From contig NC_092695.1 of the NCBI RefSeq assembly GCF_964275005.1, positions 8,275,832-8,339,831 of the forward strand: 64,000 bases of DNA, written 5' to 3'. Of this stretch, positions 11,500-25,135 are shown piece after piece. How positions within the stretch are numbered: the stretch's first letter is position 1; each line of letters opens with the position of its first letter. The stretch comes from Diadema setosum (taxonomy: Eukaryota > Echinodermata > Echinoidea > Diadematoida > Diadematidae). Below the pieces are notes generated by a model that saw only the letters and a list, made by a program, of their open reading frames with translations, did not search any database and was not told the origin of the DNA. The position numbers and the translations under genes were made by a program.

Positions 11500-11906
11500 A
11501 GGGATGATTATAGTATTGGGTGAGGTGAGGATTGGGCTTTTGACTTTATGTGAGATACCAAAAAAATACTTATGAAATAGTATACAGAGCATACCATTCT
11601 AAGAGGAAATTAAAGTTTAATTGGTGAAAATCGGTTTTGGCATGGCTGAGACATCTAAAAACAAAGTAAAACAAAGCAATCGTAATAAAAGATGGATCCC
11701 ACCATTTATTTGGATTGCTCTGTTTTGGGTATCTAAACCATTTCAGAACAAATTTTCATCAAATAAACTTTTCATTCTTCTTGGAATTACACGCTCTTTC
11801 ATATTTCCTATAGTTCAACACCGGGTTTCTCAGTATCTCACAAAAACAAAAACAAAAAATGTTAGAAACCTGAAGTTAGGTCTCAACCAAAACTATACGA
11901 TCCCTT
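11500..11906. mobile_element. foldback element, GGGAT-TATAG family, copy 1
   Basis: The ends AGGGATGATTATAGTATTG and AAAACTATACGATCCCT are inverted. The interior is itself loosely palindromic, with TGGTGAAAATCGGTTTTGG near the centre. It matches 63387-63770. Confidence 0.7.
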
Positions 11907-13241
11907 TAAATCAGGCTTGTTCTCATTCGGACAGAATAAAATGTCACTATGACTGAAAACTTACAGCAACATCATATTGTGTATACCTCAGAAATGGCCA
12001 AAAGCATGGTTGGCCCTAAAATGTTTGTGAGCGGTCGGGAGTAAACTCAAACAAAATGGTTTCGACATCAAAATCGGACCTAATTATGTATGGCTTTAAT
12101 TATAACGGATAAAATGGTTATTCTTTATAAAATGCATGCAAATTGGATGATTTTTAGCCATTGACTAACAAGTTAATCATCGGTCTTTCTTTTCCCTTAA
12201 AGTTCCGCTGCTCCTGATCTGAATTAACAACTGAAAACTCTTTCCGAGTCGAAACTAGCTCAGCTCCCATCCCCCCCCCCCCACCCCCGCTTATAAGCTC
12301 TTATAGACGGGAAAGATCTATAAAGACTCTTGTGTATAATGTTAACATCCACAACTCAGCCAGCCTATAGCATAAATACAATCATTATCATATCAACGCC
12401 ATGTCTTCAATAAAATGACATGCGACTCATGCCCAAAAGTTGGCTGCATGGTTGATTTCCGTTGACGGTTTACTTCGTAATTTACCCATTGTCTTTTTTC
12501 TTTAGATATGAAATACCCAATCAACTGAACGAAAAAAAATATAGTGGCAAAAAATACAAATAATTGCAACAACACATTGACTTTGGAGATAAAATCAATA
12601 ACAAAGTCTGCACATTTTGAGAGCAAGTCTATTTATACTTACCAGTAGACCATAGGGTCCTAATATGTTTTTGTACCGTATGTAACAATAACTGAAGAGA
12701 GTGGAATTTTTATAGGAATTACAGGAAAATATGGCCAATCAAAAAGATGAAATTGCAAAATTCCAGGCTGACACCTGCTCAAGTTTGATATTGTCAATCT
12801 TAATTCCCACCTCCCTATGTTTCTGTCTTGTAACATCCCCTAATCTGCGACAGTACGCATATTTTGTAAAAGTCCCTCCTCGGTGGCGCATCAACAACTT
12901 TTCTAAAGGTCTATAAATTTGGTCATCGTCCATCTGTGACAGTGCGCTTGTGACGAGAAATCACCTGACCAATCCCTGTGCAGGTTCTATACTATGCAAG
13001 ACCTTAGCATAAGCTTTATTAGTAGGTTTTTTTCCGAATATTTTATTCTTCATCAAATGAAACAAACTGTAAAAACAAATATACAAGATCCTTACATCAA
13101 TTCCATAATCTTTACACTCTGCATGGTGCATTTCCAAACATAAATCACAATCCATATACCGCATTATTTTTTACGATATTATCACATACAATAGTTACTG
13201 CCACCCAAATACTTTTTAGTGGTATTCATTCATCAGTTGTT

Positions 13242-13242
<1 letters not shown>

Positions 13243-13288
<46 letters not shown>

Positions 13289-13300
13289 GATGATGATGAT
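13243..13300. repeat. (GTT)n(GAT)n microsatellite
   Basis: About 15 GTT units are followed by four GAT units. Confidence 0.95.
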
Positions 13301-13439
13301 TTTGATGTTGTTTCAAACAATGTTATATTTCGATTCCATCCATCCTTGATTATACTTGAACATTCATTTTTGTTGATCCTCACAGTAGATCGAATTAATG
13401 GTATGAGCGATCAGTCGAATAACGATTAAATAAAATGAT

Positions 13440-13881
13440 CTTGCGCTGCTTGGCGTATCATAGCATTTGTGCAGCTACAAAGTGAGATCGATCGAGCGGA
13501 GGAAGTATATTTTCGTGTTTTGATCGTGATTCGTTATCATTTCGGTTTTGACGGACAGGGTTGTGAAGCCCAGATCGGGAGTAGATCATGAGCTTGCAAG
13601 ACTTAGGTCTGCAAATGAGGCTGAAATAGTCTCTTTCAGAATTCAAAGTCGTGCAAGTCCTTGATCGCAAGAGGTGTGTCTTCCATGGCTGATCTGTTTT
13701 CGGGATGAACCCTTCTCTGTCGCGCGATCTCCCGGGCGGGTCGCATCAACGCAGAAGCACCTCGACCTAGCCCGGCCGAGCCGTGGGAGCCCTCTCCTGG
13801 GCTGAGCCTCGACTCTTGACGCGCGGACGTCCACATCATTCACAATACAGCTACAGTCGACCGTCAACATCAGGAAACACG
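13440..13881 (+). promoter_or_regulatory. CpG-rich candidate promoter and noncoding first exon
   Basis: A GC/CpG-rich island with motifs such as CCCGGGCGGGTCGC ends in a consensus donor, ACACG|GTAAGA, at 13881/13882. The next plus-strand gene is CAPN15, whose leader begins with an acceptor at 37450. This could therefore be the CAPN15 first exon, with a ~23.6-kb intron. The link is inference; a separate transcript is equally possible. Confidence 0.35.
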
Positions 13882-14379
13882 GTAAGATGCTGTAATGTAT
13901 TGGAATAGAACATCTAATTTAGTCTCAAAAGTGCACTGTGAATGTATGGCAGAGGAATGTGAAGAAATTTTCCCAGAAATCGAAGAGCAGAGCTGAGGTT
14001 ATTTTGGTTCATCAGACACTATTTTTTGTTGGAGCCCATCGCATCGGCATCGCACTGAATTTATAACACCTATGACTATGTTGTATTGTTAGTTGGGCAG
14101 ATTGATTGTCATGTTTGTAATATTTTCTTGTAAATGCCGTGGTTTAAATGTCTTATAGTTTGTTAGGAATATTTTTGCATGTACTATAAATTAACTACAC
14201 TCTACTTTCGATGTTTTTGTTGGCACATTGCAACAAATGTGACACGTGTTGTCTTTAGACTCCAGCCATTTCAGCATTTGGCATAGCAAGCTAAGCTTCT
14301 TCTTCTTCGAGATACTCCTCAACGTTCCATCTGGAACCAAACGAGCTGTGCATGGCTTTGAAAGTAAAACATTAAGATA

Positions 14380-14566
14380 CTGTAAAAGTGGGATTTTTTC
14401 CGGTGTTGATATTTTCGCACGTTTTGCGCAACCAGAAACTAGCGCAAAAACAAAAGCACTATTTTTGCTTCCCATATGCTCCACTAGCTGAAGTCTTGAT
14501 TTTGCGAAACTCTGCTTACCCCGCCAAGCGCAAAAAAAAATCGTGCAAAAATATCCACTTTAACAG
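14380..14566. mobile_element. 187-bp MITE with TA duplication
   Basis: CTGTAAAAGTGGGATTTTTT and AAAATATCCACTTTAACAG are inverted and flanked by TA. GCGCAA/GCGAAA motifs recur inside. Confidence 0.8.
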
Positions 14567-15461
14567 TACACAAATCTTACAATAGTATTACTCTACTAGT
14601 CCTTTGTAGTCTAGGCTCTACTTGTAACTTGTATTTCCATAGCTGCATGAACAATGAAAATGTGAAATGAATATAATGTAGATGTACAGTGGTCTAATTT
14701 TAAATAAAGTTCTGAGAGAATATCTCAATCTGGCCTAAATAAAGCCAGTCACCTGATCAGGTATCCCAGCAGATCTCTTTTAACCTATCTACCTACCAAC
14801 CTATGGCTGATTCTGAATGCAGGCTTTAAACCTCTATATTCAGATCCAGATTTGTTCCTTCTTGAAGTAAGCTGGGTCATGACCAGGTGGCATCAAACTT
14901 AAACTTGATCGGTTCATCACTCCAAAACTTATCTTGAAACCAATTTCAAAGAAGGCTGTAGATACTGGCTGCATTTATTAAGTTTTTTGCTATAAACTAT
15001 TCCAGGGTTTCCTAATACATACATATGCATGTAACATTAGAACAATTATTTTTTTTTCTCGTAGGGGTACATGATCTAAAAATATGCACCTTTTTGCCAT
15101 GTCCTCTTGTGCATTTTGTTATCAGACCTAAATCAGGCACTATCTTTTGATCATATTTATTAAATAATTTAAAATGCTTCAATAATATCACCTCTCACCC
15201 AGCAGTAAAGCCAAATTTGGGAGTCCAACATGAATCAACCTCTGTTCATAAGACAGAGTTCTTATCTCAGGCACCAGTTTTTTGGCTCTCCTGTGAACAT
15301 TTTCTGAAGCTAATATGTTGTTTTTTGTTTTGTTTTGTTTTGTTTTTTTAATCAAGGACTCCATACTGCATGGGCGTATTCTAAGTGAGGTCTTACTAGA
15401 GCTTACTAGTAGTGTATCGTCCTTATAAATGTTCTTCTTAAATATTAAATTCATCAATCTA

Positions 15462-16159
15462 CTGTATACGCTATATATTTCGCGGTGGTTTTATTTTCGC
15501 AAATTTCGCGAGTCGGGAGCCATTCGCGAAATCAACAACACGCGAAAATATTACCTTCCAAAATGAATCCCTTGCCTTGATGATACGAACATTTCAGTAC
15601 TAGTGTACCATGTCACGGCTTACCGAACAGACCATACTGGCTAAGCTTGTTTATGTACATATAGCACGTCCACGTCTACTTACAAATACTGTAGAGAGCC
15701 AATCCATTAAGCCACAACGTTACAAATGCGCGGCGTGTCACCCTTGATTACATGTACTAGTACTAGCTCTTGCGTTTGCATGCCGCTACGTCTTAACAAC
15801 TTTAGGGGCCGGGGCTTCGTACGCTCCAGCAGCTGGTTGCCGCTGAATTTACTCGTACCCCTCGTACCACTCGTCAGAAATCTAGCGCAATGGACTTAAC
15901 CATGGACTTCAAAAATCATAAATGTTGAATTCTAACTTACTAGTTCGCAGAGTTTGGTAAGTTTTTTTCATGCAGTGTATAACTAGTATCACTCTTACAC
16001 TGTATTTGCTAGTGGCCTAGTAACAAGTTGAAAATTCACACTTTCTTTGCCACTTCATATTTTCCCTGGTCCCCCAATCGCGAATTTAACCACTCGCGAA
16101 AATGTGTGACAGCGGCAATTCGCGAAAATTTATGTACGCGAAAATTATAGCGTATGCAG
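15462..16159. mobile_element. longer CTGTATAC-family element, TA duplication
   Basis: The inverted ends CTGTATACGCTATATATTTC and AAATTATAGCGTATGCAG are flanked by TA. It shares outer sequence with the 228-bp copy at 3510-3737 but holds about 470 extra internal bases (15600-16070). Confidence 0.85.
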
Positions 16160-16640
16160 TATTTACTTTATTAATTTGTGCCTGGAAATGCTGATCAAAT
16201 TGAGTGTAGAATCAACCACAACTCCCAAGTCCTTACATGAAGCTACATGTAAGAGATTATGTACAACATTTGCAATATTCATAGTATAATCATGCTGCTT
16301 GTCTTGATTAATTACCAACTGTAAGGACACAGCATTTTTCTAGGATGGAACCTAAGAAGCCACTTATTTGAGCAGGAAATGAGACATTCAAGATCTTTCA
16401 GCAAAGAAGCAGTATCACTATTGGAATTACATGCTTGAAGATTTTTGTTTCATCAGGAAACAGATAAACACTGAGAAACTGAAAGTTATCTGCTCGGGGA
16501 GGTCATTGTATAACAAACAGCATAGGACGTAGGTTTTTGTTTTTGTCTTTGTGTTTGTTTGGTTGGTTGGTTGTTTGTGGGGTTTTTTTTCATACAAAAT
16601 TGTGTGAATCAAAGCCAAGGAAGAAATGTTTCTTTTTTAA

Positions 16641-16725
16641 CCCATTGAGGACGAGTCCCAAGTATACTCAGGCAGGTGTCTATGGAAAATGTGTGTTGTA
16701 GCAAAATCAGTCTGTCTTCAACGGG
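16641..16725. mobile_element. 85-bp MITE with TTAA duplication
   Basis: TTAA at 16637-16640 and 16726-16729 flank CCCATTGAGGACGAG ... CTTCAACGGG, an imperfect palindrome. Confidence 0.75.
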
Positions 16726-16729
16726 TTAA

Positions 16730-18450
16730 AGCAAGGGGATATGTGAAAATTATGCCCCACACTTTTTACATGTATCACAATGATGTGGTGCATTGTAGAT
16801 CTACATTTTTGTATGTCCAAAGCCACTATTTTGATGCACATTAATTAATGTGACATTTGATACCATGTTAGTTGACTGATGTTTAAGTGTAGTAATTGTT
16901 TCTTATAAATGACATGCTTGCTCCTAGTCTTGTTTTCACTGAGCTAGGCATTCAAATGTTTGGTTTAGGTTTGCTGCAATCTAAAAAATATATGTTTGCA
17001 ATGTCAGTGAGACTGCGTTGCAGCTCCATCTTGCTCGCATAAAAAAAAAAAATAACAAATAAAAAATGAGGGATTTTTCCCATATAGTCAACCTTTGGAA
17101 CAGCCTACCGCTGGAAGCCATCAATCGCAACAGTGTAAACTCCTTCAAATCAAATTTAGAGAAGGCATGGAAACATGAATTCAGCTATGACCCAGACACT
17201 TTATTTCCATAATGCTCTTGCCCTACACATGCAGTTATAGTAATGCAAAAGAAAATATTTGCAGCAAGACTACAGAGGGTACATAGGGGCATAGTATATA
17301 AGCTGTATATTGTGCACGTTTTTTATAATGGTACAAAAAAGTAGCTAATCATAACCCTGTATGTGAGTACTGGTAGGTCCGTTTCAGTCATCCATTGCAC
17401 TGCAATAAATGCAAAGTATAAACCTAGCTCCATGATTCATCTGGAGCAATAACACAGAGAATTCACAGGTTCTTATAATTTTTCTCGAAATAAGTACAGT
17501 GTAGACTCTAGTGTACACATACAGCTGTAGCATTTCCCTTTTAATTCTAACATATCTTATATGGTAATGATAGTGATATTGATGGTGGGGATTATGATTA
17601 TAGCAATAATTAGTTTATTTTCTGTACTGCTTTTTAAAACAATCATTCCCATTATGAAATTTTCCCATCTATTCTTTCAGACAGCTGACTGGATAACAGC
17701 CGTTTATGCACTGTCAAAGTCTTTATACTTGCAGTTTTAAAAAGAAGCCAGCAAAACTTTATAAAGCCTATTATCCCACGCCCAATATCACATTCTTGTC
17801 CCTACTCAGAAAGGTTCTTCAGTAATAATTTTTTAATCTTCCTGACTCCATTGATAACCCAAAATATGTGACATGTTGAAATGATCTCAGGAAATATAAA
17901 ACGACAGAATCATTATATCTAATCATCTAATACAGTCCATTGCAAATTTAATCCCCCTGCCCAAAAAACAAACAAACAAATATAGTATAGCAATAATAAT
18001 GCTATAAATAACACGTATATATATAATAGCATATTATTAATGCTATTTCTCGTACTGCCAATACGCGGAGCAACTATATGTTCATATACACAATCCTGGG
18101 TTTCTTATGATACTCAGTGCTTAATTTCAGTTGAAACCACAAGGGAACTACTTACTGACGGAAGTATACAGCTTATAAATGTAAATATTTGGGCCAGGAA
18201 TAGGATGTAAGTTGGACTTTGAAACTACATGCTTACATGCCACAATTACATGGCAGACCTGTGAAGCCATCATGGCAAGATACAAAAAACTGTCAAGTGT
18301 GCTATTAATACAGTTTAGTTCAGTACACGATTTGATCATGTAGAGCAGAATTGGAAATTGTTGTATGTACCGTACAATATATTCAACATCCATTCAAAGG
18401 ACTGTGGAGAAGAGGGCAAGTTCTTCTGAACCTCTGTAGTTGTATGTATG
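16730..18450. other. noncoding DNA around the retrotransposon remnant
   Basis: AT-rich DNA with short A-runs and TA-rich stretches (about 18000). Nothing other than the truncated retroelement at 17072-17212 was recognised. Confidence 0.5.
17072..17212 (+). mobile_element. 3' end of a non-LTR retrotransposon reverse transcriptase (5' truncated)
   Basis: The frame encodes DFSHIVNLWNSLPLEAIN, SVNSFKSNLEKAWK and a stop. This is the usual C-terminus of CR1/L2/RTE-type reverse transcriptase ORFs (F-x-x-R/I-V-x-x-WNxLP ... SVxxFKxxLDxxW). It begins directly after an A-rich stretch, so the copy is truncated on the 5' side. Only about 47 codons remain and it is dead. Confidence 0.75.
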
Positions 18451-19439
18451 TGGTCAATTTCAGCGTTACGGACATGACATTCAGACAATTTTTTTTTTGT
18501 AATTCAAACCATCACACAGTGAAATTTGCAGTCTCCAAAAAATTCTAATTGAGTTTATCAGACACATTTAAGTATATAATATGTAACATACACAGAAAAT
18601 TTCATTGAAATTTATCAAGTGGTTGTCGAGAAATTGCATTTTTTGCGAGCGTAACGGACATGACACTTAATGGACAAGGCATTTTGATCTACTTACCGTT
18701 ATGAAAATTCCTGTGAATTTTTGGATAAGATGCAGCTTGTTTTGGTCTTGATTAAACCTTTAGGTCACGCTTTACTCGTAAAGTCCTATTTTATAGTAGT
18801 TTTAGTGTTCATTCTTTTTTAATAGTTTGAAATATTGCGTAACGGACTTGACAGTTTTGTTCACTTTTTGTAGGCTAATAGAATTTTTTTTATTACAAGG
18901 TATAGCAGATATATTTCAGGGCTGCACACTAACCCATTTTTTCTGCCGGTCCAACCTGTCTCTGTCGGACCGGTAAATGCCCCGTTTTACCATTTTTTAC
19001 CGGTCCGAACAGAAAATTTACCGGTCAATAACAACAACCTAAAAAAAACATTAAATGACTTACAAACTTATTTTCTTGTTTTTTATGGACGTACCCCCTT
19101 AACCATGTACATTTTACAGATTAATATTTTTTTTAAACTTGCATTATATATTGCACAAGAAATTTTTAAAAAAGATAGGAAAAAATAGAATGTTTGTTTG
19201 TGAATTACAGTGTAAAATGATAATGAACAAAATCAGATTGTATCAAATGCGTTTGTGACTTTTTCTAAACATCGGCGCACGAACTTGCTGCGTAACCTGC
19301 TCTTGGTGGTCAGTTGGATTGCAACGATTTAATGAATTATTTTAGCTGTGATATTTTCTGATGCACGCGCTTCAAGGGGTTCTTTATTTTTCTCCCGATA
19401 ATCTATTCGCATTGTGCATGCGTTCTTGAAAGGTACACG

Positions 19440-22286
19440 ACATGCAGGGCCGAATTCGCAATCCTTTTTGCGCCCGGATTTCCACCTCAAATATTAGTGG
19501 GATTGTGACGATTTCATAAATTACTTCGGCTGTAATATTTTCAGATGCAAGCGCCAAAAGAGGCTGAAAATGTGTCCTTTATTTTTCCCGATAAACTCTT
19601 CGAATTTCGTAAGAGCGTTCTTAAAAACAAGATGCACCACATGGCCGAATTCATGATACTTTTTGCGCCTATTTCTACCTCAAATATCAGCGGGATTGTG
19701 ACGATTTCATAAATTACTTCGGCTGTAATCTTTTATGATGAAAGCGCCAAAAAAGGTTGAAAATGTGTCCTTTATTTTTCCCGATAAACTCTTCGAATTT
19801 CGTAAGTGCGTTCTTAAAAAGATGCACCACATGGCCAAATTCATGATACTTTTTGCGCCTATTTCTACCTCAAATATCAGCGGAATTGTGGCAATTTCAT
19901 GAATTACTTCGGATGTAACTTTTCTGATGCACGCACCGGCGAGAATGGTTGAAAATGCGTTCTTTATTTTTCTCCCCATAATCTCTTCGCATTCCGTACA
20001 TGCGTTCTTGAAAGGTATACGACACGGCAGAATTCACGATCCTTTTTGCGCCTATTTCTACCTAAAATATCAGCGGGATTGCGATGATTTTATGAATAAC
20101 TTCGGCTGTAATCTTTTATGATAACGCGCCAAAATGGGTTGAAAATGTGTCCTTTATTTTTCCCGGATAAACTCTTCGCATTTCGTAAATGCGTGCTTAA
20201 AAGATATACGACACGGCCAAAAATCATGATTCTTTTTGCGCCTATTGTTTCCTCAAACTTAACGGGATTGCGATGATTTCATGAATTATTATTCGGCTGT
20301 AATCTTTATGATGCACGGGCCAAAAGGGGTTGAAAATGTGTCCTGTATTTTTCTCCCAATAATCTCTTCGCATTTCGTACATGCGTATACGACACGGCTG
20401 AATTCACGATCCTTTTATCGCCTATTTCTACATTAAATATCAGCCGAATTGTGGCAATTTCATGAATTACTTCTGATGTAATCTTTTGTGATGCACGCAC
20501 CAGCTGGAATGGTTAAAAATGCGTTCTTTATTTTTCTCCCCATAATTTCTTCGCATTCCGTACATGCGTTCTTGAAAGATATACGACAAGGCCGAATTCA
20601 CGATCCTTTTTGCGTCTATTTCTACCTGAAATATCAGCGGGATTGCGATGATTTCATGTATGACTTCGGATGCAATCTTTTATGATACACGCGCCAAAAG
20701 GGATTGGAAATGTGTCCTTTATTTTTCCCCGATAAACTCTTCGCATTTCGTAAATGCGTTCTTAAAAGATACACGACACAGCCAAAAATCATGATTCTTT
20801 TGCGCCTATCGTTTCCTCAAACTTCAACGGGATTGCGATGATTTTATGAATTATTATTCGGCTCTAATCTTTATGATGCACGGGCCAAAAGGGTTTGAAA
20901 ATGTGTCCTACATGGTTTGTATTTTCACCCAATAATCACTTCGCATTGCGTACATGCCTATACGTCACGGTAGAATTCACGATCCTTTTAGCGCCTATTT
21001 CTACCTAAAATATCAGCGGGACTGCGATGATTTTATGAATAACTTCGGCTGTAATCTTTTATGATAACGCGCCAAAATGGGTTGAAAATGTGTCCTTTAT
21101 TTTCCCGGATAAACTCTTCGCATTTCGTAAATGCGTGCTTAAAAGATATATGACACGGCCAAAAATCATGATTCTTTTTGCGCCTATTGTTTCCTCAAAC
21201 TTCAACGGGATTGCGATGATTTCATGAATTATTATTCGGCTGTAATCTTTATGATGCACGGGCCAAAAGGGTTTGAAAATGTGTCCTGTATTTTTCACCC
21301 AATAATCACTTCGCATTGCGTACATGCCTATAAGTCACGGCCGAATTCACGATAATTTTAGCGCCTATTTCTACCTAAAATATCAGCGGGATTGCGATGA
21401 TTTTATGAATAACTTTGGCTGTAATCTTTTATGATAACGCGCCAAAATGGGTTGAAAATGTGTCCTTTATTTTTCCCGGATAAACTCTTCGCATTTCGTA
21501 AATGCGTGCTTAAAAGATATACGACACGGCCAAAAATCATGATTCTTTTTGCGCCTATTGTTTCCTCAAACTTCGACGGGATTGTGATGATTTCATGAAT
21601 TATTATTGGGCTGTAATCTTTATGATGCACGGGCCAAAAGGGGTTGAAAATGTGTCCTGTATTTTTCTCCCAATAATCTCTTCGCATTTCGTACATGCGT
21701 ATACGACACGGCTGAATTCACGATCCTTTTATCGCCTATTTCTACATCAAATATCAGCCGAATTGTGGCAATTTCATGAATTACTTCTGATGTAATCATT
21801 TGTGATGCACGCACCAGCTAGAATGGTTGAAAATGCGTTCTTTATTTTTCTCCCCATAATTTTTTCGCATTCCGTACATGCGTTCTTGAAAGGTATACGA
21901 CACGGCCGAATTCACGATCCTTTTTGCATCTATTTGACCTGGGCCCTGTTTTATGAAGAGTTAAAATTGATTATATAGTTGATTTCAACTGTAAGTCTAT
22001 GGCAGCCTGTGTAGTAAGGAAATTTAAAATCGATTTTATCTTTTGATAAAACGGGGCCCTGAAATATCAGCGGGATTGCGATGATTTCATGTATGACTTC
22101 GGACGCGCCAAAAGGGGTTGAAAATGTGTCCTTTATTTTTCCCCGATAAACTCTTCGCATTTCGTAAATGCGTTCTTAAAAGATACACGACACGGCCAAA
22201 ATCATGATTCTTTTGCGCCTATCGTTTCCTCAAACTTCAACGGGATTGCGATGATTTTATGAATTATTATTCGGCTCTAATCTTTA
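19440..22286 (+). repeat. ~190-bp tandem array, left part
   Basis: About 15 monomers recur, anchored on CTCTTCGCATT(T/C)CGTA, TTTTTGCGCCTATTTCTACC, ATATCAGCGGGATTGCGATG and TTGAAAATGTGTCCTTTATT. Spacing is 184-198 bases. Some monomers alternate as pairs (about 370-base units at 20122, 21062 and 21433), a higher-order pattern. Confidence 0.9.
21942..22057. mobile_element. 116-bp MITE inside the 190-bp array, CCTG duplication
   Basis: GGCCCTGTTTTATGAAGAG and TGATAAAACGGGGC are inverted and flanked by CCTG. Neighbouring array units show the site without the insert. Confidence 0.75.
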
Positions 22287-22605
22287 CTCTCTTAATTTCT
22301 AGGATTTATTTTTAAGTCCTAAGGATTTATTTCTTTAAGTCCTAGCGGACTGTAGATACGGACAGAACCTTAGGACTTAAAAGTAAGTCTTAGCTAGGAT
22401 TTAAAAATTTAAGTCTATGTTCGACTTAAATTTCAAGTCTATAGGATTTATTTTTTAAGTCTTATTAGATTACATTTAAATCTTTCTTAGACTTGTTTTT
22501 AGAATAAATCCAGCTTGGATTTAAACGACAAAAGACTTATTTTAAGCCTTCCTTGGATTTATTTCAAATAAATCCATCATGGATTTAAAATCAGACTACT
22601 GAAAA
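22287..22605. repeat. subterminal AAGTC/GATTTA motif cluster
   Basis: More than ten copies of (T)TTAAGTC(C/T)TA and AGGATTTA(T)TT in both orientations occur in about 320 bases. This is the layout expected of transposase-binding subterminal repeats. Confidence 0.7.
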
Positions 22606-23984
22606 TGACAGCCAGTTGATGCACTTTCTTCACATGTAACGGTCTATTTATTTTAACAAAATCAAACTGATGCATTTTTCACAAACATCGATAAGTTACA
22701 AAATATAGAGATGATTGTCATACACATGTAGGCTCCAGAAAAAATGAAATACGACATGATGAAAACAGAGCATATTTTGCAATAGTCTCAGATGGTCACA
22801 TCTTCACATTCATGTTACTGATGCTTTTTTCACTGTGTTCTGTAAACAAGTTACTAGACGACTGGAACCTTCATTGCCAAATAGATTACTTTTTTCACGT
22901 TTTTTTTTTTAAATCTTGCAAGATGACTCCATACGACTCGATTCACTTTCATTTTATGTATTTCTTTCCCTGGTGAGCATCGTTAAGTCGTAAGATGGAA
23001 ACTATGAACAAATATAAGATTATATCATAATGAATTCTAATAACTTAAATTTTAGAAATGATGCTGTGTAATAAACAATACAGCCTCCATTAAGTTGACG
23101 TTTAGATTTACACGATTTGTACGTCCCATGCATGCAATTTAAGGAATTATTTGATTTTTTGGAATGATGCATAGTATAAATTTAATCAAGAGGGAAGTAA
23201 AGGCCAAAATTAGTGTAATCAAGAGAAGAAATTTCCCTACACAGAATGGTGTAAAGACTATGAAAATCAGCTACGAAATAAGGAAGATATGCCTCTTTTC
23301 AATTTCACACATTTCCAGAAAACAGATCTTGTCCAGTCTTTATGAACGTCCAAATGAGGGAATTGATGATGTCATTCCTTCAAAATATTTTTACACTTTT
23401 CACCTGCATGTATTTGCATATTCATGTTTTCTGAAAACGTGTTACATTTCCTTATTTCTTACCAGACTTTCCTAATTTTTCCACTATTCCGTAGAGAAAA
23501 TTTACAATTGAATCCAAACTGTATTACATACAACAGTAGGGAGCAAGATCTATGTAAACTCTGAAGTAAATTCACCTTAAAACATTAAGAAGCTCAAATA
23601 ACAATTAACATTCTAAACTTACTTCTAAAATTCCTTGAATATCGATTGTCTGAAATGGATTTACATAAGTACATTTCCATACTGCATTTTGGTAGACAAA
23701 ATGTTTGACAAAAGAATATACAAATTCCTGCTTAATCTATTGATATTTAAGAATCCATCTCAACTGATGACAGGGAACCATCTCAAGAGACTGTTCAAGT
23801 GAGATGGACCACTAGTTTCTTAATTACTTTGATGTCATATCTCGTAACAAAGCACTATGTTGAAGTGATGCAATCTGAATTTTTAACTAGAATTATCACT
23901 CATTGTGATTAATATACCCCCACCCACAACTGAGGGAATTAGCTCAACCAGGATTATTTTTTCTTACTTTTTAATAAAGAAAAA

Positions 23985-25135
23985 AATTACCATGGCAATG
24001 CACTGTTCCACCTCTCAAATCAAGTGCTCAAAAACTGAGTGAGCAAGATAAATAAACTGACGATTTCTATGGTTTTTAATTTTACTAAAAATTGTGTAAC
24101 CATGGCAACACAGTGTTGGACATTAAGAAAAAAAAATGAAGTTTGCACAACTAAAGGCCCTATATCATAGCCGTCATATGTGCCAAATTTCAAGCTAAAT
24201 GCTAAAAGGGTGAGGGGTTTAGTTGAATTCACATTACTGTATCATTTTCATGCAAAATATACTGTTACCATGGCAACACATTTTCCACACTGACACAAGA
24301 TTTTTTGCACATCTAGGTAATGCAGAGGTAACATGTGCCAAATTTGAAGCCAAAATGCTCTGATGTTTGTATGATTTTCATTGAAATGCACCGTTACTAT
24401 GGCAACACATTGTTTAACAATGATGAAATATGAAGTTTGCCTATTTCTGAACTACAATGGTTGCATGTGCCAAATTTCAAGCCAAATGCTCAAAGACTGA
24501 GGGAGTTACCTGAATCCAAAATATTTTTGTACGATTTTCATTCAAACTATGTTGTTACCATGGCAACACAATGATCAACAATGACAAAAGGTTAAGTTTG
24601 CACATCTACGTACCATAGTGGTCAGGTGTGCCAAATTTCAAGCTAAATGCTCAAAGACTGAGGTTGTTACATGAATCCACAATATCTTTGTATGCATTTT
24701 AGTGAAAAGATGCTGTTACTATGGCAACGCATTGTTCACCATTGATGAAAGATTAAGTTTGCACATCTATATGCTAAAGTTGTTGCATGTGCCAAGTGTC
24801 AAGCCAATTACTCAAAGAGTGAGGGAGTTAACTGAATCCACAATATTTTTGTATGATTTTCATTCAAAATATGCCGTTACCATGGCAACACATTGATCGA
24901 CACTTACGAAAGAATACGTTTACACATCTACATACCACAGTGGTCTGTTGTGCCAAATTTCTAGCTAAATGCTCGAAGACTAAAGGAAGTGAGCTGAATC
25001 CACAATATTTTTGTATGTTTTTTTGGTTTAAAAAAAGCTGTTACCATGGCAAAGCATTGCTCACCACATTGTTTCCATATACCATAGTGGTCATGTGTGC
25101 CAAATTTCAAGTCAAATGCTCTAAATTTGTTTAAG
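23985..25135 (+). repeat. ~161-bp tandem array with X-box palindromes (array 2)
   Basis: Eight sites of the form GTTAC(C/T)ATGGCAAC start at 23986 (variant), 24096, 24264, 24393, 24554, 24715, 24876 and 25040 (last base changed). Most steps are 161-168 bases. TGTGCCAAATTTCAAGC and AAATGCTCAAAGACTGAGG recur between them. It is related to array 1 at 1-645. Confidence 0.92.

Larger units (their letters stand above)
11200..13439. other. intergenic DNA upstream of RECQL5
   Basis: Apart from the foldback copy at 11500-11906 and homopolymer tracts (about 11288, 12270), I see no gene, RNA or clear repeat. Confidence 0.5.
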
